DNA from: Dolichospermum flos-aquae CCAP 1403/13F | GTDB taxonomy: Bacteria > Cyanobacteriota > Cyanobacteriia > Cyanobacteriales > Nostocaceae | DNA: 64,000 bases | Assembly: GCF_012516395.1 (NCBI RefSeq) | Contig: NZ_CP051206.1 | Coordinates: 2,648,501-2,712,500 of the forward strand | Direction: 5' to 3' | Notes under the pieces: model-generated | The model's database searches: none | What the model was told of the DNA's origin: nothing | The model's input: only the letters and a program-made list of their open reading frames with translations | Shown: positions 17,833-27,029 of the stretch, one piece after another | How positions within the stretch are numbered: the first letter of the stretch is position 1 | How the letters are laid out: each line of letters opens with the position of its first letter | Made by a program: the position numbers and the translations under genes

Positions 17833-18470
17833 GAAAGCGACACGGGCGGTTTTAACCGCTTTGAATCTTTTTTCATTACCGCCTTGGAGTTAAGAAATTC
17901 GGGGTACTTTTGTGGTGTACTTTCAACGGGACAATTACCGATTCAAATTTCCCAACTCTGTACGCATAATGTGTTGCTCCGAAGAGCCTCCCTTTCGGGG
18001 TGATGTTAGCTTCGTCAATGTTTTAAGAGCTTTTTAGGCTTGCAACACTGTTTCAGTGACCTTGAAACTGTTTAATCACAAGCGACAGAGCAGGGAACTA
18101 GCTACGCATTCCAGGGTGTCGTGACTCAAAAAACGTAGTCAGTGAAGACTTAGACTGGTCAGTACAGCTTGCAATTTCTTACAAGCTCAGTCTCTTTAGG
18201 ACTGAGTTACTGACAGTATTTTATCTCACACCTGGCCAATGGACTAATATTCTCTAGATCAAAAATTTCGATGCTAGTGAACTGTACTGGTAACACAGGG
18301 CATTTTATATTACTTTTGTCAGATAGGGAAGAGGCAAGTGATAATTGACAATTGATAACTGATAATAATGGGTAGGGGTTTAGCTTTTGCTTTACCCCTA
18401 CCTATAGAATCAAACAATTAAGTCATTTTGACTATAATATAAATAAATAATAATTTAGGAATCTTCACAA

Positions 18471-19367
18471 ATGACAACTACAATCCAGGATTTGCAGACA
18501 TTAGAAAAACAGGTTTGGACTTGGCGAGATTACAAAATTCAATATACTGTGATGGGTACAGGTCAGCCTTTGGTGCTAATTCACGGTTTTGGCGCTTCTA
18601 TTGGTCACTGGCGCAAAAATATCCCGATTCTAGCTGCTGCTGGTTATCAGGTGTTTGCTTTAGATTTGCTGGGTTTTGGTGGTTCTGATAAAGCAACTAT
18701 AGATTATAGCATGGAAGTGTGGGCAGAATTATTAAAGGATTTTTGCCATGCACATATTCAAACACCAGCAATATTTATTGGTAATTCTATTGGCGCTCTT
18801 TTAAGTTTAATTGTTTTAACAGAATCTCCAGAAATTGCGGCTGGAGGCGTGTTAATTAACTCTGCTGGTGGTTTGAGTCACCGTCCCCATGAATTAAATC
18901 CAATTTTGCGAGTTGTAATGGCAACTTTTAACAAGTTGGTGGCTAACCCAGTGACAGGTAAATTCGTTTTTAACCGGATTCGGCAAAAATCACAAATTCG
19001 CCGGACTTTATATCAAGTATATAGCGATCGCACTGCGGTGACAGATGAACTTGTAGATTTACTTTATAACCCATCTTGTGACCCCGGAGCGCAACAAGTT
19101 TTTGCTTCTATTCTCACTGCACCTCCCGGTCCAGGTCCAGAGGAATTATTACCCAAGTTAGAATTTCCCTTATTAGTAATTTGGGGTGCAGAAGATCCTT
19201 GGACACCAATTACGGGAGCGAATATCTATGAAGCAGCGCGAGAAAATGGTCAAGATATTAAAGTTGTTCCTATTCCCGGCGCTGGTCATTGTCCCCATGA
19301 TGAAGTTCCAGATATTGTGAATAGTGAAATTATTGATTGGTTAGGACAGGTAATGGGTAATGGGTAA
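18471..19367 (+). CDS. Alpha/beta-fold hydrolase
   Basis: 298 residues. The canonical fold signatures are LVLIHGFGASIGHWRKN (oxyanion region HGFG at 38-41), nucleophile elbow GNSIGA with Ser106, Asp242 in WGAEDPWTP, and His273 in GAGHCPHDE, giving an intact catalytic triad. A helical lid lies between about 135 and 215. Similar proteins in cyanobacteria and plastids include pheophytinase- and haloalkane-dehalogenase-like enzymes; the substrate cannot be told from sequence. The C-terminus (MGNG stop) runs into a GGGTAAT tandem array, so the last residues may derive from the repeat. Confidence 0.9.
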   Translation: MTTTIQDLQTLEKQVWTWRDYKIQYTVMGTGQPLVLIHGFGASIGHWRKNIPILAAAGYQVFALDLLGFGGSDKATIDYSMEVWAELLKDFCHAHIQTPAIFIGNSIGALLSLIVLTESPEIAAGGVLINSAGGLSHRPHELNPILRVVMATFNKLVANPVTGKFVFNRIRQKSQIRRTLYQVYSDRTAVTDELVDLLYNPSCDPGAQQVFASILTAPPGPGPEELLPKLEFPLLVIWGAEDPWTPITGANIYEAARENGQDIKVVPIPGAGHCPHDEVPDIVNSEIIDWLGQVMGNG

Positions 19368-19404
19368 TGGGTAATGGGTAATGGGTAATTGGTAATTGGT
19401 AAAA
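19349..19404. repeat. GGGTAAT heptamer tandem array
   Basis: About five units of GGGTAAT are followed by TGGTAAT variants. The array starts inside the last codons of the hydrolase gene and supplies its stop codon. This is a length-variable type of microsatellite; the count may differ between strains. Confidence 0.85.
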
Positions 19405-19431
19405 GGTAAGGGTTTTACCTTTGCTATTACC

Positions 19432-19575
19432 TCATTTATCATTTTGATTAGGTATATCGAAAATTAGATCATTCTTGCGTGCATAAACATTGATATTAGT
19501 ATCACAAAACTTACAATTATAGTCTGTTTCATCTCCTCTCACATAGTTTAATTTATTACAAGCAGGACATTTAAT
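19432..19575 (-). pseudogene. Zinc-ribbon-like small ORF without a canonical start
   Basis: The frame encodes IKCPACNKLNYVRGDETDYN followed by CKFCDTNINVYARK and ends at TGA 19432-19434. The two CxxC pairs are spaced as in a small zinc ribbon. No ATG, GTG or TTG lies between the upstream in-frame TAA and the first CxxC; the only candidate is ATT at 19573-19575, overlapping the Uma2 stop codon. It is either a remnant that lost its start or a rare ATT-initiated, translation-coupled 47-aa protein. Confidence 0.5.
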
Positions 19576-20326
19576 CTGTGTATGATAATTGCTGAATACT
19601 TACTTCCTCAACTGATAAACTCAAAGCAGTGGCTATTTGTTCCACGCTCAAACCCATTTCTAATAATTTGGGTATGGCATTTTTTCTGGCTTGTTCTGCT
19701 TGTTCAGCCCGTTGTCTTTCTTGTTCAGCCCGTTGTCTTTCTTGTTCAGCCCGTTGAGCAATTTCCGCGTAAGTTAAAAATGGATTACCATTAGGATGAT
19801 AAAGCTGTAAAGTCTCCTCGCCCAACAGAAACCGAATTTTTAGCCGGGGACTAATAAAGTCTGTAATTTTGGTAATAATATCCAAACCATCTTCAGCCCT
19901 TAACCAACCTTGTAAATTATTTTTGTCAGGATCATAGATATAATATTCTTCTACACCATAACGGTCATAGAAAAGTAATTTTTTCTCCATTTCCGCTCTC
20001 GTATTACTAGGAGAAATAATTTCAAAGACGATTTGGGGAGGAATACCTGCTTCCTTCCATTGCATATAGGAAAGTCTATCGCCTTTTGGTCTACCCAATA
20101 CTACGAAAACATCAGGAGCATTAACGATGGTATTTTTGCCTTCAACTGGATACCAAAATAAATCTCCAGCGACAAATACATTGGGGTTATCAGCAAACAG
20201 CCAATCTAAATTTTGTTGAATTTCTACAAGAATGCGAAACTGAATCGTATTGTTTGCCACCGGTTGTCCGTCACAATCTGGGTAAATGACCTCTGGCTGG
20301 GCTGGTGCTGCGATTTGTGAAACCAT
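19571..20326 (-). CDS. Uma2 family protein with coiled-coil and HTH-like tail
   Basis: 251 residues, closely similar to the partial gene at 1-629. The Uma2 core spans about 1-185 (APDVFVVLGRPKGDRLSYMQWKE, IVFEIISPSNTRAEMEKKLLFYDRYGVEEYYIYDPD), with the PD...E.K pattern of restriction-like nucleases. The tail has three RAEQERQ heptads (about 190-215), then KLLEMGLSVEQIATALSLSVEEV, a helix-turn-helix-like end common in these cyanobacterial proteins. Biological role unknown. Its stop overlaps the zinc-ribbon remnant. Confidence 0.88.
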   Translation of the reverse strand: MVSQIAAPAQPEVIYPDCDGQPVANNTIQFRILVEIQQNLDWLFADNPNVFVAGDLFWYPVEGKNTIVNAPDVFVVLGRPKGDRLSYMQWKEAGIPPQIVFEIISPSNTRAEMEKKLLFYDRYGVEEYYIYDPDKNNLQGWLRAEDGLDIITKITDFISPRLKIRFLLGEETLQLYHPNGNPFLTYAEIAQRAEQERQRAEQERQRAEQAEQARKNAIPKLLEMGLSVEQIATALSLSVEEVSIQQLSYTD

Positions 20327-20491
20327 AACTCTATCCTCAGCAAGATTTTTTCTAATTATCTACCAAATCAAGGAAATATCAAGTGATATCCTGGGTAGGA
20401 AATTAAGATGATTGATACTTTACTATAACCTGAACAAAGATAGTATTATTAAGGATTGTTTCACTGTGTAACCTTTCCTTAGCCTGTCAAT

Positions 20492-23434
20492 ATGTCAGAA
20501 AATCTAGCTGCTTCTTTAAACGATGTGCTTCCAACCGCTCACAATAGCCAGAATACTATCCGCATTCGGGGCGCTAGGCAGCATAATCTGAAAAATATTG
20601 ATTTGGAATTACCCCGCGATCGCTTGATTGTCTTTACTGGCGTTTCTGGTTCGGGTAAGTCTTCTTTAGCCTTCGATACCATTTTCGCTGAAGGTCAACG
20701 CCGTTATGTCGAATCCCTCAGCGCCTATGCTCGACAATTTTTGGGACAGTTGGATAAACCCGACGTTGAAGCAATTGAAGGTTTAAGTCCGGCAATTTCC
20801 ATTGACCAAAAATCAACTTCCCATAATCCCCGTTCGACGGTGGGGACAGTCACGGAAATTTATGATTATCTGCGCTTGTTATATGGTCGCGCTGGTGAAC
20901 CCCATTGTCCCATGTGCGATCGCTCTATTGCCCCTCAGACCATTGACCAGATGTGCGATCGCATCATGGAACTTCCCGACCGTACCCGCTTCCAAATTCT
21001 AGCCCCTGTAGTCCGGGGGAAAAAGGGAACTCACCGTAAATTAATTTCTGGTTTAGCCGCCCAAGGATTTGTCCGCATTAGGGTAAATGGAGAGGTGCGA
21101 GAGCTATCAGATTCTATCGAGTTAGACAAAAATAACACACATACTATAGAACTGGTTATTGACAGATTAGTTAAAAAAGATGGTATTCAAGAGCGTTTGG
21201 TAGATTCTCTGGCAACTTGTCTTAAGCAATCTAACGGAATCGCCACAATTGAGGTATTAAAAGATACATTGGATAAGATAGCGCTGGAGCGGTCTGATAG
21301 TAAGTATATAGCAACTGAGGCAGAAAATCAAGGTATTTCAGAACAAGAATTACCCACAGAAATGGTATTTTCGGAAAACTTTGCTTGTCCCGAACATGGT
21401 GCGGTAATGGAAGAATTATCCCCCCGATTGTTTTCTTTTAATTCCCCTTATGGCGCTTGTCCCCATTGTCATGGGATTGGAACTTTAAGAAGATTTTCTC
21501 CGGAGTTGGTTGTCCCTAATCCAGATTCGCCCATGTATGCAGCGATCGCACCTTGGTCAGAAAAGGAAAACTCCTATTATTTAGAGTTGTTGTATGCTGT
21601 GGGGTTAAATTATGGCTTTGAGTTACAAACTCAATGGGGGAAGTTGACACCGGAACAGCAAAAAGTTGTCTTGTATGGGGAAGAGAAACGAACCACAGAG
21701 GCGCAGAGGTCGCAGAGTTTTAAGGGTGTAATTCCCATTTTACAAAGACAGTATGAAGGGGGAACGGAGTTAGTTAAACAGAAATTAGAAGAATATTTAA
21801 TTGACCAACCCTGCGAAGTTTGCGGTGGGAAAAGATTAAAACCGGAAGCCTTAGCTGTGAAGTTAGGACAATATGGAATTTTAGATTTTACCAGTGTTTC
21901 CATTCGAGAATGTCGGGAAAGAATCGAAAAATTAAAATTGAGTACTAGACAAACTCAAATAGCTGATTTAGTTCTCAGAGAAGTTAAAGCCAGATTACAA
22001 TTTTTATTAGATGTTGGCTTAGATTATCTCACCTTAGATCGTCCCGCTATGACATTATCAGGTGGAGAAGCCCAACGCATTCGATTAGCCACACAAATCG
22101 GTTCAGGACTAACAGGAGTTCTTTACGTTTTAGATGAACCAAGTATTGGGTTACATCAAAGAGATAACGGAAAATTACTCAAAACATTAACCAAATTACG
22201 CGACTTAGGAAATACCTTAATAGTTGTCGAACATGACGAAGAAACTATCCGCGCTGCTAACTATATAGTTGATATTGGTCCCGGTGCAGGAATTCATGGG
22301 GGAAATATTATTTCCGAAGGCAGTTTTGAGGATTTACTCAACGCAGAAGCATCTTTAACTGGTGCTTACCTATCAGGAAGAAGAGTGATCACTACCCCAG
22401 CTAAAAGACGAGAAGGAAATGGCCGCGCCTTAACTATTAGAAATGCCCATCGTAACAACTTACAAAATATAGATGTAGAAATTCCCTTGGGAAAACTTGT
22501 CTCCGTTACAGGTGTTTCTGGTTCAGGAAAATCTACCTTAATTAACGAATTACTTTATCCAGCCTTACAACATCATTTACTGAAAAAAGCTCCCGCACCC
22601 AAAGACATGGATGAAATCAAGGGTTTAAACTGCGTTGATAAAGCCATTGTCATTGACCAATCACCCATTGGGAGAACTCCCCGTTCTAACCCTGCAACTT
22701 ACACCGGAGTTTTCGATATTATTCGTGATGTTTTTTCCCAAACTGTTGAAGCTAAAACCAGAGGTTATAAACCTGGACAATTTTCTTTTAATGTTAAAGG
22801 TGGACGGTGTGAAGCTTGTAGTGGACAAGGTGTAAATGTCATCGAAATGAATTTTCTCCCTGACGTTTATGTGCAATGTGAAATTTGCAAAGGTGCGAGA
22901 TATAACCGGGAAACTCTCCAAGTTAAATATAAGGATAAATCAATTTCTGATGTTTTGAATATGACGGTTGAAGAAGCATTAGATTTCTGTCAAAATATTC
23001 CCAAAGCCCTAACTAGATTACAAACTTTATTTGATGTTGGTTTGGGTTATGTGCAGTTAGGACAACCAGCGACAACTTTATCTGGTGGAGAAGCCCAACG
23101 GGTGAAATTAGCCACGGAATTATCTCGACGCGCGACTGGGAAAACACTTTATTTAATAGATGAACCAACTACAGGTTTATCTTTTTATGATGTCCACAAA
23201 TTGTTGGACGTTTTACAAAGATTGGTAGATAAGGGAAATTCCATTTTAGTGATTGAACATAATTTAGATGTCATTCGTTGTTCTGATTGGGTGATAGATT
23301 TGGGACCTGAAGGTGGAGATAAGGGCGGAGAACTGATTGCTGCGGGAACGCCTGAAGATGTGGCAAAAAATCCTCGTTCTTATACTGGTCAATATTTACA
23401 GCAGGTGTTGGCGCAATATCCAGCAGTTATCTAA
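20492..23434 (+). CDS. uvrA: Excinuclease ABC subunit A
   Basis: 980 residues, slightly longer than usual UvrA. It is the damage-sensing ATPase of nucleotide excision repair; uvrB lies at 49487. There are two ABC modules: Walker A GVSGSGKSSLAFD near 50 and GVSGSGKSTLINE near 670, signatures LSGGEAQRIRLATQIG and LSGGEAQRVKLATELS, Walker B VLDEPSIGLHQRD and LIDEPTTGLSFYDVH. Zinc modules are CPMC near 143, the CPEHG...CPHCHG region, CEVCGGKR near 435 and CEACSGQG...CEICKG near 775-805. About ten residues near 399-409 (RTTEAQRSQS) come from an in-frame copy of a dispersed DNA repeat, placed just before the zinc-containing insertion. Confidence 0.97.
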   Translation: MSENLAASLNDVLPTAHNSQNTIRIRGARQHNLKNIDLELPRDRLIVFTGVSGSGKSSLAFDTIFAEGQRRYVESLSAYARQFLGQLDKPDVEAIEGLSPAISIDQKSTSHNPRSTVGTVTEIYDYLRLLYGRAGEPHCPMCDRSIAPQTIDQMCDRIMELPDRTRFQILAPVVRGKKGTHRKLISGLAAQGFVRIRVNGEVRELSDSIELDKNNTHTIELVIDRLVKKDGIQERLVDSLATCLKQSNGIATIEVLKDTLDKIALERSDSKYIATEAENQGISEQELPTEMVFSENFACPEHGAVMEELSPRLFSFNSPYGACPHCHGIGTLRRFSPELVVPNPDSPMYAAIAPWSEKENSYYLELLYAVGLNYGFELQTQWGKLTPEQQKVVLYGEEKRTTEAQRSQSFKGVIPILQRQYEGGTELVKQKLEEYLIDQPCEVCGGKRLKPEALAVKLGQYGILDFTSVSIRECRERIEKLKLSTRQTQIADLVLREVKARLQFLLDVGLDYLTLDRPAMTLSGGEAQRIRLATQIGSGLTGVLYVLDEPSIGLHQRDNGKLLKTLTKLRDLGNTLIVVEHDEETIRAANYIVDIGPGAGIHGGNIISEGSFEDLLNAEASLTGAYLSGRRVITTPAKRREGNGRALTIRNAHRNNLQNIDVEIPLGKLVSVTGVSGSGKSTLINELLYPALQHHLLKKAPAPKDMDEIKGLNCVDKAIVIDQSPIGRTPRSNPATYTGVFDIIRDVFSQTVEAKTRGYKPGQFSFNVKGGRCEACSGQGVNVIEMNFLPDVYVQCEICKGARYNRETLQVKYKDKSISDVLNMTVEEALDFCQNIPKALTRLQTLFDVGLGYVQLGQPATTLSGGEAQRVKLATELSRRATGKTLYLIDEPTTGLSFYDVHKLLDVLQRLVDKGNSILVIEHNLDVIRCSDWVIDLGPEGGDKGGELIAAGTPEDVAKNPRSYTGQYLQQVLAQYPAVI
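21687..21718. repeat. AACGAACCACAGAGG repeat inside uvrA
   Basis: AACGAACCACAGAGGCGCAG continues to 21718 and matches the intergenic copies at 39719 and 51512. Here it is in frame and is translated within UvrA. Confidence 0.85.
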
Positions 23435-23435
23435 A

Positions 23436-23525
23436 CTATGATTTTTTTGATTAATTTGATTTTTGTGATTAATTAATTATTTCAATCATCCCAATCATCT
23501 AAATCAGAAAAATCACAGTTTAGAC
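23436..23525. terminator. Possible bidirectional terminator between uvrA and the AarF/UbiB gene
   Basis: Imperfect inverted arms AACTATGATTTTTTTGATT and AATCAGAAAAATCACAGTTT bracket AT-rich DNA between the two convergent stop codons, with T-runs on both strands. Confidence 0.4.
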
Positions 23526-23526
23526 A

Positions 23527-25506
23527 TTATGCTAATAACTCTCGAATTATCCGAGTGACTGCTTTTTGAGTAACGCGAGTGGCAATTTGTTGACCTAAAA
23601 GTTGAACTCCTGGATTAACAATGATTTGGGCTAATTGAGGAGCAAATTTTGTGGCATCAAAGCCTTTAGTTCCTCGCAAAATCCCAGCAATGCGTTTAAT
23701 ATATTCTAAAGTTTGTTGTTGTTCAACACTTGCTGAAGGAATTTGATTGATTGCGGTGATTCCTACCCTTTCTCGCAGTACATAAGTCAAGTTATGCAAG
23801 GCATTTTTACTAACAGCATCTACACCGTTGAAAAATTCATCAACTAATCTGTCACGAATAAATGAACCTCGGTCAGAAGAGAGAAATTCTACTCCTTGAT
23901 TAACAACCAAATTAAGATCATATTCTTGGTTACTGCGGGCATTTTTTAATAAATTCTCCAACCGATTCCAGCGAAATTTACCATCTTTAAACAGTAATTC
24001 TTGTAATGATGTTCTTAACTCATTTGCCGGATCTGTTAAAAGCCGTTTAGCAACATAAGGATAGGCTTCACTGAGAACTTTAAAATCGGGATCTATATAA
24101 ATTGCAATCCCTTCCAAAGTCACAAGAGAACGAATAATTAAAGCGTAATAGGGAGGGACGCGGAAAGGATATTCATACATTAAAGCTGATAAATCATCGG
24201 TGATGCTTTTAATATTCAAATCCGCGACACTTGCACCTTCGGCATTAGCAAATACCTTTGCAAAAGCGGGAACGATGGGGGTAAGGTCTGTTTCTGGACT
24301 GAGGAATTCTAACTTTACATAGTCTTTTGCTAAACTATCAAATTCTCGATTGACAACGTGGACAATTGCCTCAATTAAACCATAACGTTGGGCTGGTTTA
24401 ACTTCGCTCATCATGCCAAAATCGAGATAAGCTAATTTACCATCCATAGTCGCTAACAAGTTACCTGGATGAGGGTCAGCATGAAAAAATCCATGTTCTA
24501 ATAATTGACGTAAAGAACACTGGACACCAACTTCAATTAAATACCGCGCATTGATTCCTAAAGCGGCAATTTTTTCGGGTTGAGTTAATTTAATGCCGTT
24601 AATCCATTCCATCGTTAAAACGCGACGGTTGGTGTATTCCCAGTAAATTTTGGGGACATAAATATCCTTCATGTGACCATATAATTCAAAAAAGCGTTCC
24701 GCATTTTCGCCTTCATGAATATAGTCCATTTCTTCAAAAATGCGATCGCCTAATTCATCTAAAATCCCCACTAAATCACTGCGGACTCGCTGGAAATTGT
24801 GCTGTATCCAACCAGCCAAATTCCGCAAAATATACAAATCTATAGTAATTCTTTCTCGTAAATCTGGGCGTTGTACCTTAATCGCTACTTCTTCGCCAGT
24901 TTTCAATCTTCCCTGATATACCTGTCCTAAAGAAGCCGCCGCAATCGGTTGTGAAGACAATTCTGCATAAATCTCTAATGGTGTTGCTCCCAATTCTTCC
25001 TCAATAAACTGGTAAGCTATTTCATTAGGAAAAGCTGGTAATTGATCTTGGAGTCTAGTTAATTCTTCCAGGTAAATTGGTGGGACTAAATCTGGTCTAG
25101 TGGATAAGGCCTGACCAATTTTAATGTAAGCTGGACCCAACTTTGTTAATAAATCTCTGAGTTGAACAGCCCGACGACGTTCATTTTTAACCAAAATTCC
25201 CCATTGCTTATCCCACCATAACCCCAAGACAAAGGACAGAATTGGTTTTAAAACCGTCAAAATCCGCCGGATAACTTGCAGGAATCGCCCACTATACTGT
25301 GCTTGTATTTCCACAGGATCATACAGCACCGACTCCGGTTCAGATCCCACCCGCACCCGATGTCTGGGCTGTGGAGAAGCTTCAGCCGATTTGATTGCTA
25401 CAGTCTGTGGATTTTGTTCTGCTACTACCTCAATTACGGACAATTCGCCTCCGCGACTGTCCTCCTGACTTGTTCGAGAACTAGAGGGAAGTGTCTTAAC
25501 CATCAT
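23527..25506 (-). CDS. AarF/ABC1/UbiB kinase-family protein
   Basis: 659 residues. The ABC1 kinase-like core runs from about 95 to 460: the KxGQ motif (KIGQALSTRPDLVP), an alanine-rich ATP loop AAASLGQVYQGRLKTGEEVAIKVQRP with the lysine, a catalytic-loop-like HADPHPGN and LDFGMM in place of DFG. The C-terminal region may be membrane-associated. In bacteria the family supports quinone biosynthesis; in cyanobacteria and plastids several paralogues act in tocopherol, quinone and photosynthesis maintenance. Which paralogue this is cannot be decided. The N-terminal 75 residues are variable. Convergent with uvrA. Confidence 0.92.
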   Translation of the reverse strand: MMVKTLPSSSRTSQEDSRGGELSVIEVVAEQNPQTVAIKSAEASPQPRHRVRVGSEPESVLYDPVEIQAQYSGRFLQVIRRILTVLKPILSFVLGLWWDKQWGILVKNERRRAVQLRDLLTKLGPAYIKIGQALSTRPDLVPPIYLEELTRLQDQLPAFPNEIAYQFIEEELGATPLEIYAELSSQPIAAASLGQVYQGRLKTGEEVAIKVQRPDLRERITIDLYILRNLAGWIQHNFQRVRSDLVGILDELGDRIFEEMDYIHEGENAERFFELYGHMKDIYVPKIYWEYTNRRVLTMEWINGIKLTQPEKIAALGINARYLIEVGVQCSLRQLLEHGFFHADPHPGNLLATMDGKLAYLDFGMMSEVKPAQRYGLIEAIVHVVNREFDSLAKDYVKLEFLSPETDLTPIVPAFAKVFANAEGASVADLNIKSITDDLSALMYEYPFRVPPYYALIIRSLVTLEGIAIYIDPDFKVLSEAYPYVAKRLLTDPANELRTSLQELLFKDGKFRWNRLENLLKNARSNQEYDLNLVVNQGVEFLSSDRGSFIRDRLVDEFFNGVDAVSKNALHNLTYVLRERVGITAINQIPSASVEQQQTLEYIKRIAGILRGTKGFDATKFAPQLAQIIVNPGVQLLGQQIATRVTQKAVTRIIRELLA

Positions 25507-25798
25507 GAAGAAGCCACCAGTTAGATCAACGTTGTTAAATATTGTAACAATATCTTGTCTTTTCGGGATATCTTCAAAAATTATAAATTAATGCTTTGAT
25601 ATTTTTTGTCAATAAACGCAGCATAGTATATTTAGGCGAAAAACAACATAACTAAATATATTTAAGGACGTTCAGGCAGAAACCAATAATCACTTTGTAA
25701 CCCACATTCCTATAATATTTTTGCTAAAAAGACTGACAACAACCAAGTAAAGTTGGATAGTTTGCTAGAATTACCTATTGATCTTGGGAGTCTTGTTA

Positions 25799-26725
25799 AT
25801 GACAACAATCTTAGAAGTAAATAGTACAAATTTACTATTACTGCAATTGTTACAGGTAGGAATGCCTACCCAAGCAGCCACTAGTCAAGTTGATTTAGTT
25901 CAAGGAGTAATCCAGGCATTTATTTTAGGGATTGTGCAAGGGATTACAGAGTTTTTACCCATTAGTAGTACAGCACATTTAATCATTGTGACCAAGGTAT
26001 TTGGTTGGAAAGAACTGGGTTCTAAAGATTTTGTTGATGCTATTCAATTTGGGAGTGTAATTGCAATTTTGTGGTATTTTTGGGCTGTTATTTCTAGTTT
26101 GGTGAAAGGTGCAATTACAGCTTTTAAAACTAAAGACTGGGAAAGCGAAGAATGGAAAATTGTTGTCGGGATTGCAGTCGGGACAATTCCCGCTTTAACT
26201 ATTGGGTTTTTGTTAAAAGATGTGATCCCAGAAAGTTCCTTAATTATTGCGATCATGTCAATTATTATGGCGATTTTGCTAGGGTTAGCTGAAAAAATTG
26301 GGAGTCGTAAACGGGGTTTTGCTACTTTGGAAATTCGAGATGGTATTTTAGTAGGATTGGGACAAACTTTAGCTTTAGTTCCGGGCGTTTCTCGTTCAGG
26401 TTCGACTTTAACTACTGGCTTATTTTTAGGATTAGAAAGAGAAGCAGCCGCGAAATTTTCATTTTTGTTAGGATTTCCCACTTTGACAATTGCGACTTTA
26501 TATAAAAGTCTGAAAATCTTCAAAATGTTTCAATCAGGTGAATTACCAGATAATATTGTGATTCTGTTAATTGTTGGCATCATTTCTACTTTTATTTTTT
26601 CCTATTTATCAATTGCTTTTTTAATCAAATACTTGCAAACTAAAAACACATTGGTTTTTGTTTGGTATAGGTTGGCTTTTGGTATTTCCATTTTATTAGC
26701 GATCGCTGCTGGTTGGCCAGGATAA
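25799..26725 (+). CDS. uppP: Undecaprenyl-diphosphatase (BacA/UppP)
   Basis: 308 residues from the ATG at 25799, which has GGGAG 9 bases upstream; a TTG at 25778 would add seven residues. An integral membrane enzyme with about eight segments that recycles undecaprenyl pyrophosphate for peptidoglycan and polysaccharide synthesis. Both signature regions are present: GIVQGITEFLPISSTAHLII (E and SS active-site region) and GLGQTLALVPGVSRSGST (RSGST phosphate loop). The 30-residue N-terminal extension is longer than in E. coli, a common feature of cyanobacterial homologues. The upstream gap 25507-25798 is AT-rich with no gene seen. Confidence 0.95.
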   Translation: MTTILEVNSTNLLLLQLLQVGMPTQAATSQVDLVQGVIQAFILGIVQGITEFLPISSTAHLIIVTKVFGWKELGSKDFVDAIQFGSVIAILWYFWAVISSLVKGAITAFKTKDWESEEWKIVVGIAVGTIPALTIGFLLKDVIPESSLIIAIMSIIMAILLGLAEKIGSRKRGFATLEIRDGILVGLGQTLALVPGVSRSGSTLTTGLFLGLEREAAAKFSFLLGFPTLTIATLYKSLKIFKMFQSGELPDNIVILLIVGIISTFIFSYLSIAFLIKYLQTKNTLVFVWYRLAFGISILLAIAAGWPG

Positions 26726-26840
26726 CTCTGATAGAATATTTACACTAGGTGGGGATTGGGGATTGGATATTAAATTTTAGATTTTGGATCATGTTAAATT
26801 AACTTCTATCTAAAATTTTTATCCCCTAACAACTGACAAC

Positions 26841-27016
26841 TGTACGGGCGAAGCATTTGCAGAACTATTTTTGGCAATGACCGATAATTTATCTTCCAAA
26901 TGCTTCGCCCCTACTAACAACCGACAACTGTACGGGCGAAGCATTTGGAGAACTATTTTTGGCAATGACCGATAATTTATCTTCCAAATGCTTCGCCCCT
27001 ACTAACAACCGACAAC
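26841..27016. repeat. Tandem duplication of an 88-bp palindromic element
   Basis: Two copies (26841-26928 and 26929-27016) differ at one base. Each begins GTACGGGCGAAGCATTTG and ends CCAAATGCTTCGCCC plus a CTACTAACAACCGACAAC tail, so each copy is itself an inverted repeat able to form a long hairpin. The rest of 26726-27029 contains AT-rich DNA and ACTGACAACT spacer repeats but no gene. Confidence 0.9.
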
Positions 27017-27029
27017 TGACAACTAACTC

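Noticed and set aside
19349-19404. CRISPR-like array
   Set aside because: Units are seven bases long with no spacers; no CRISPR array was seen anywhere in the window.
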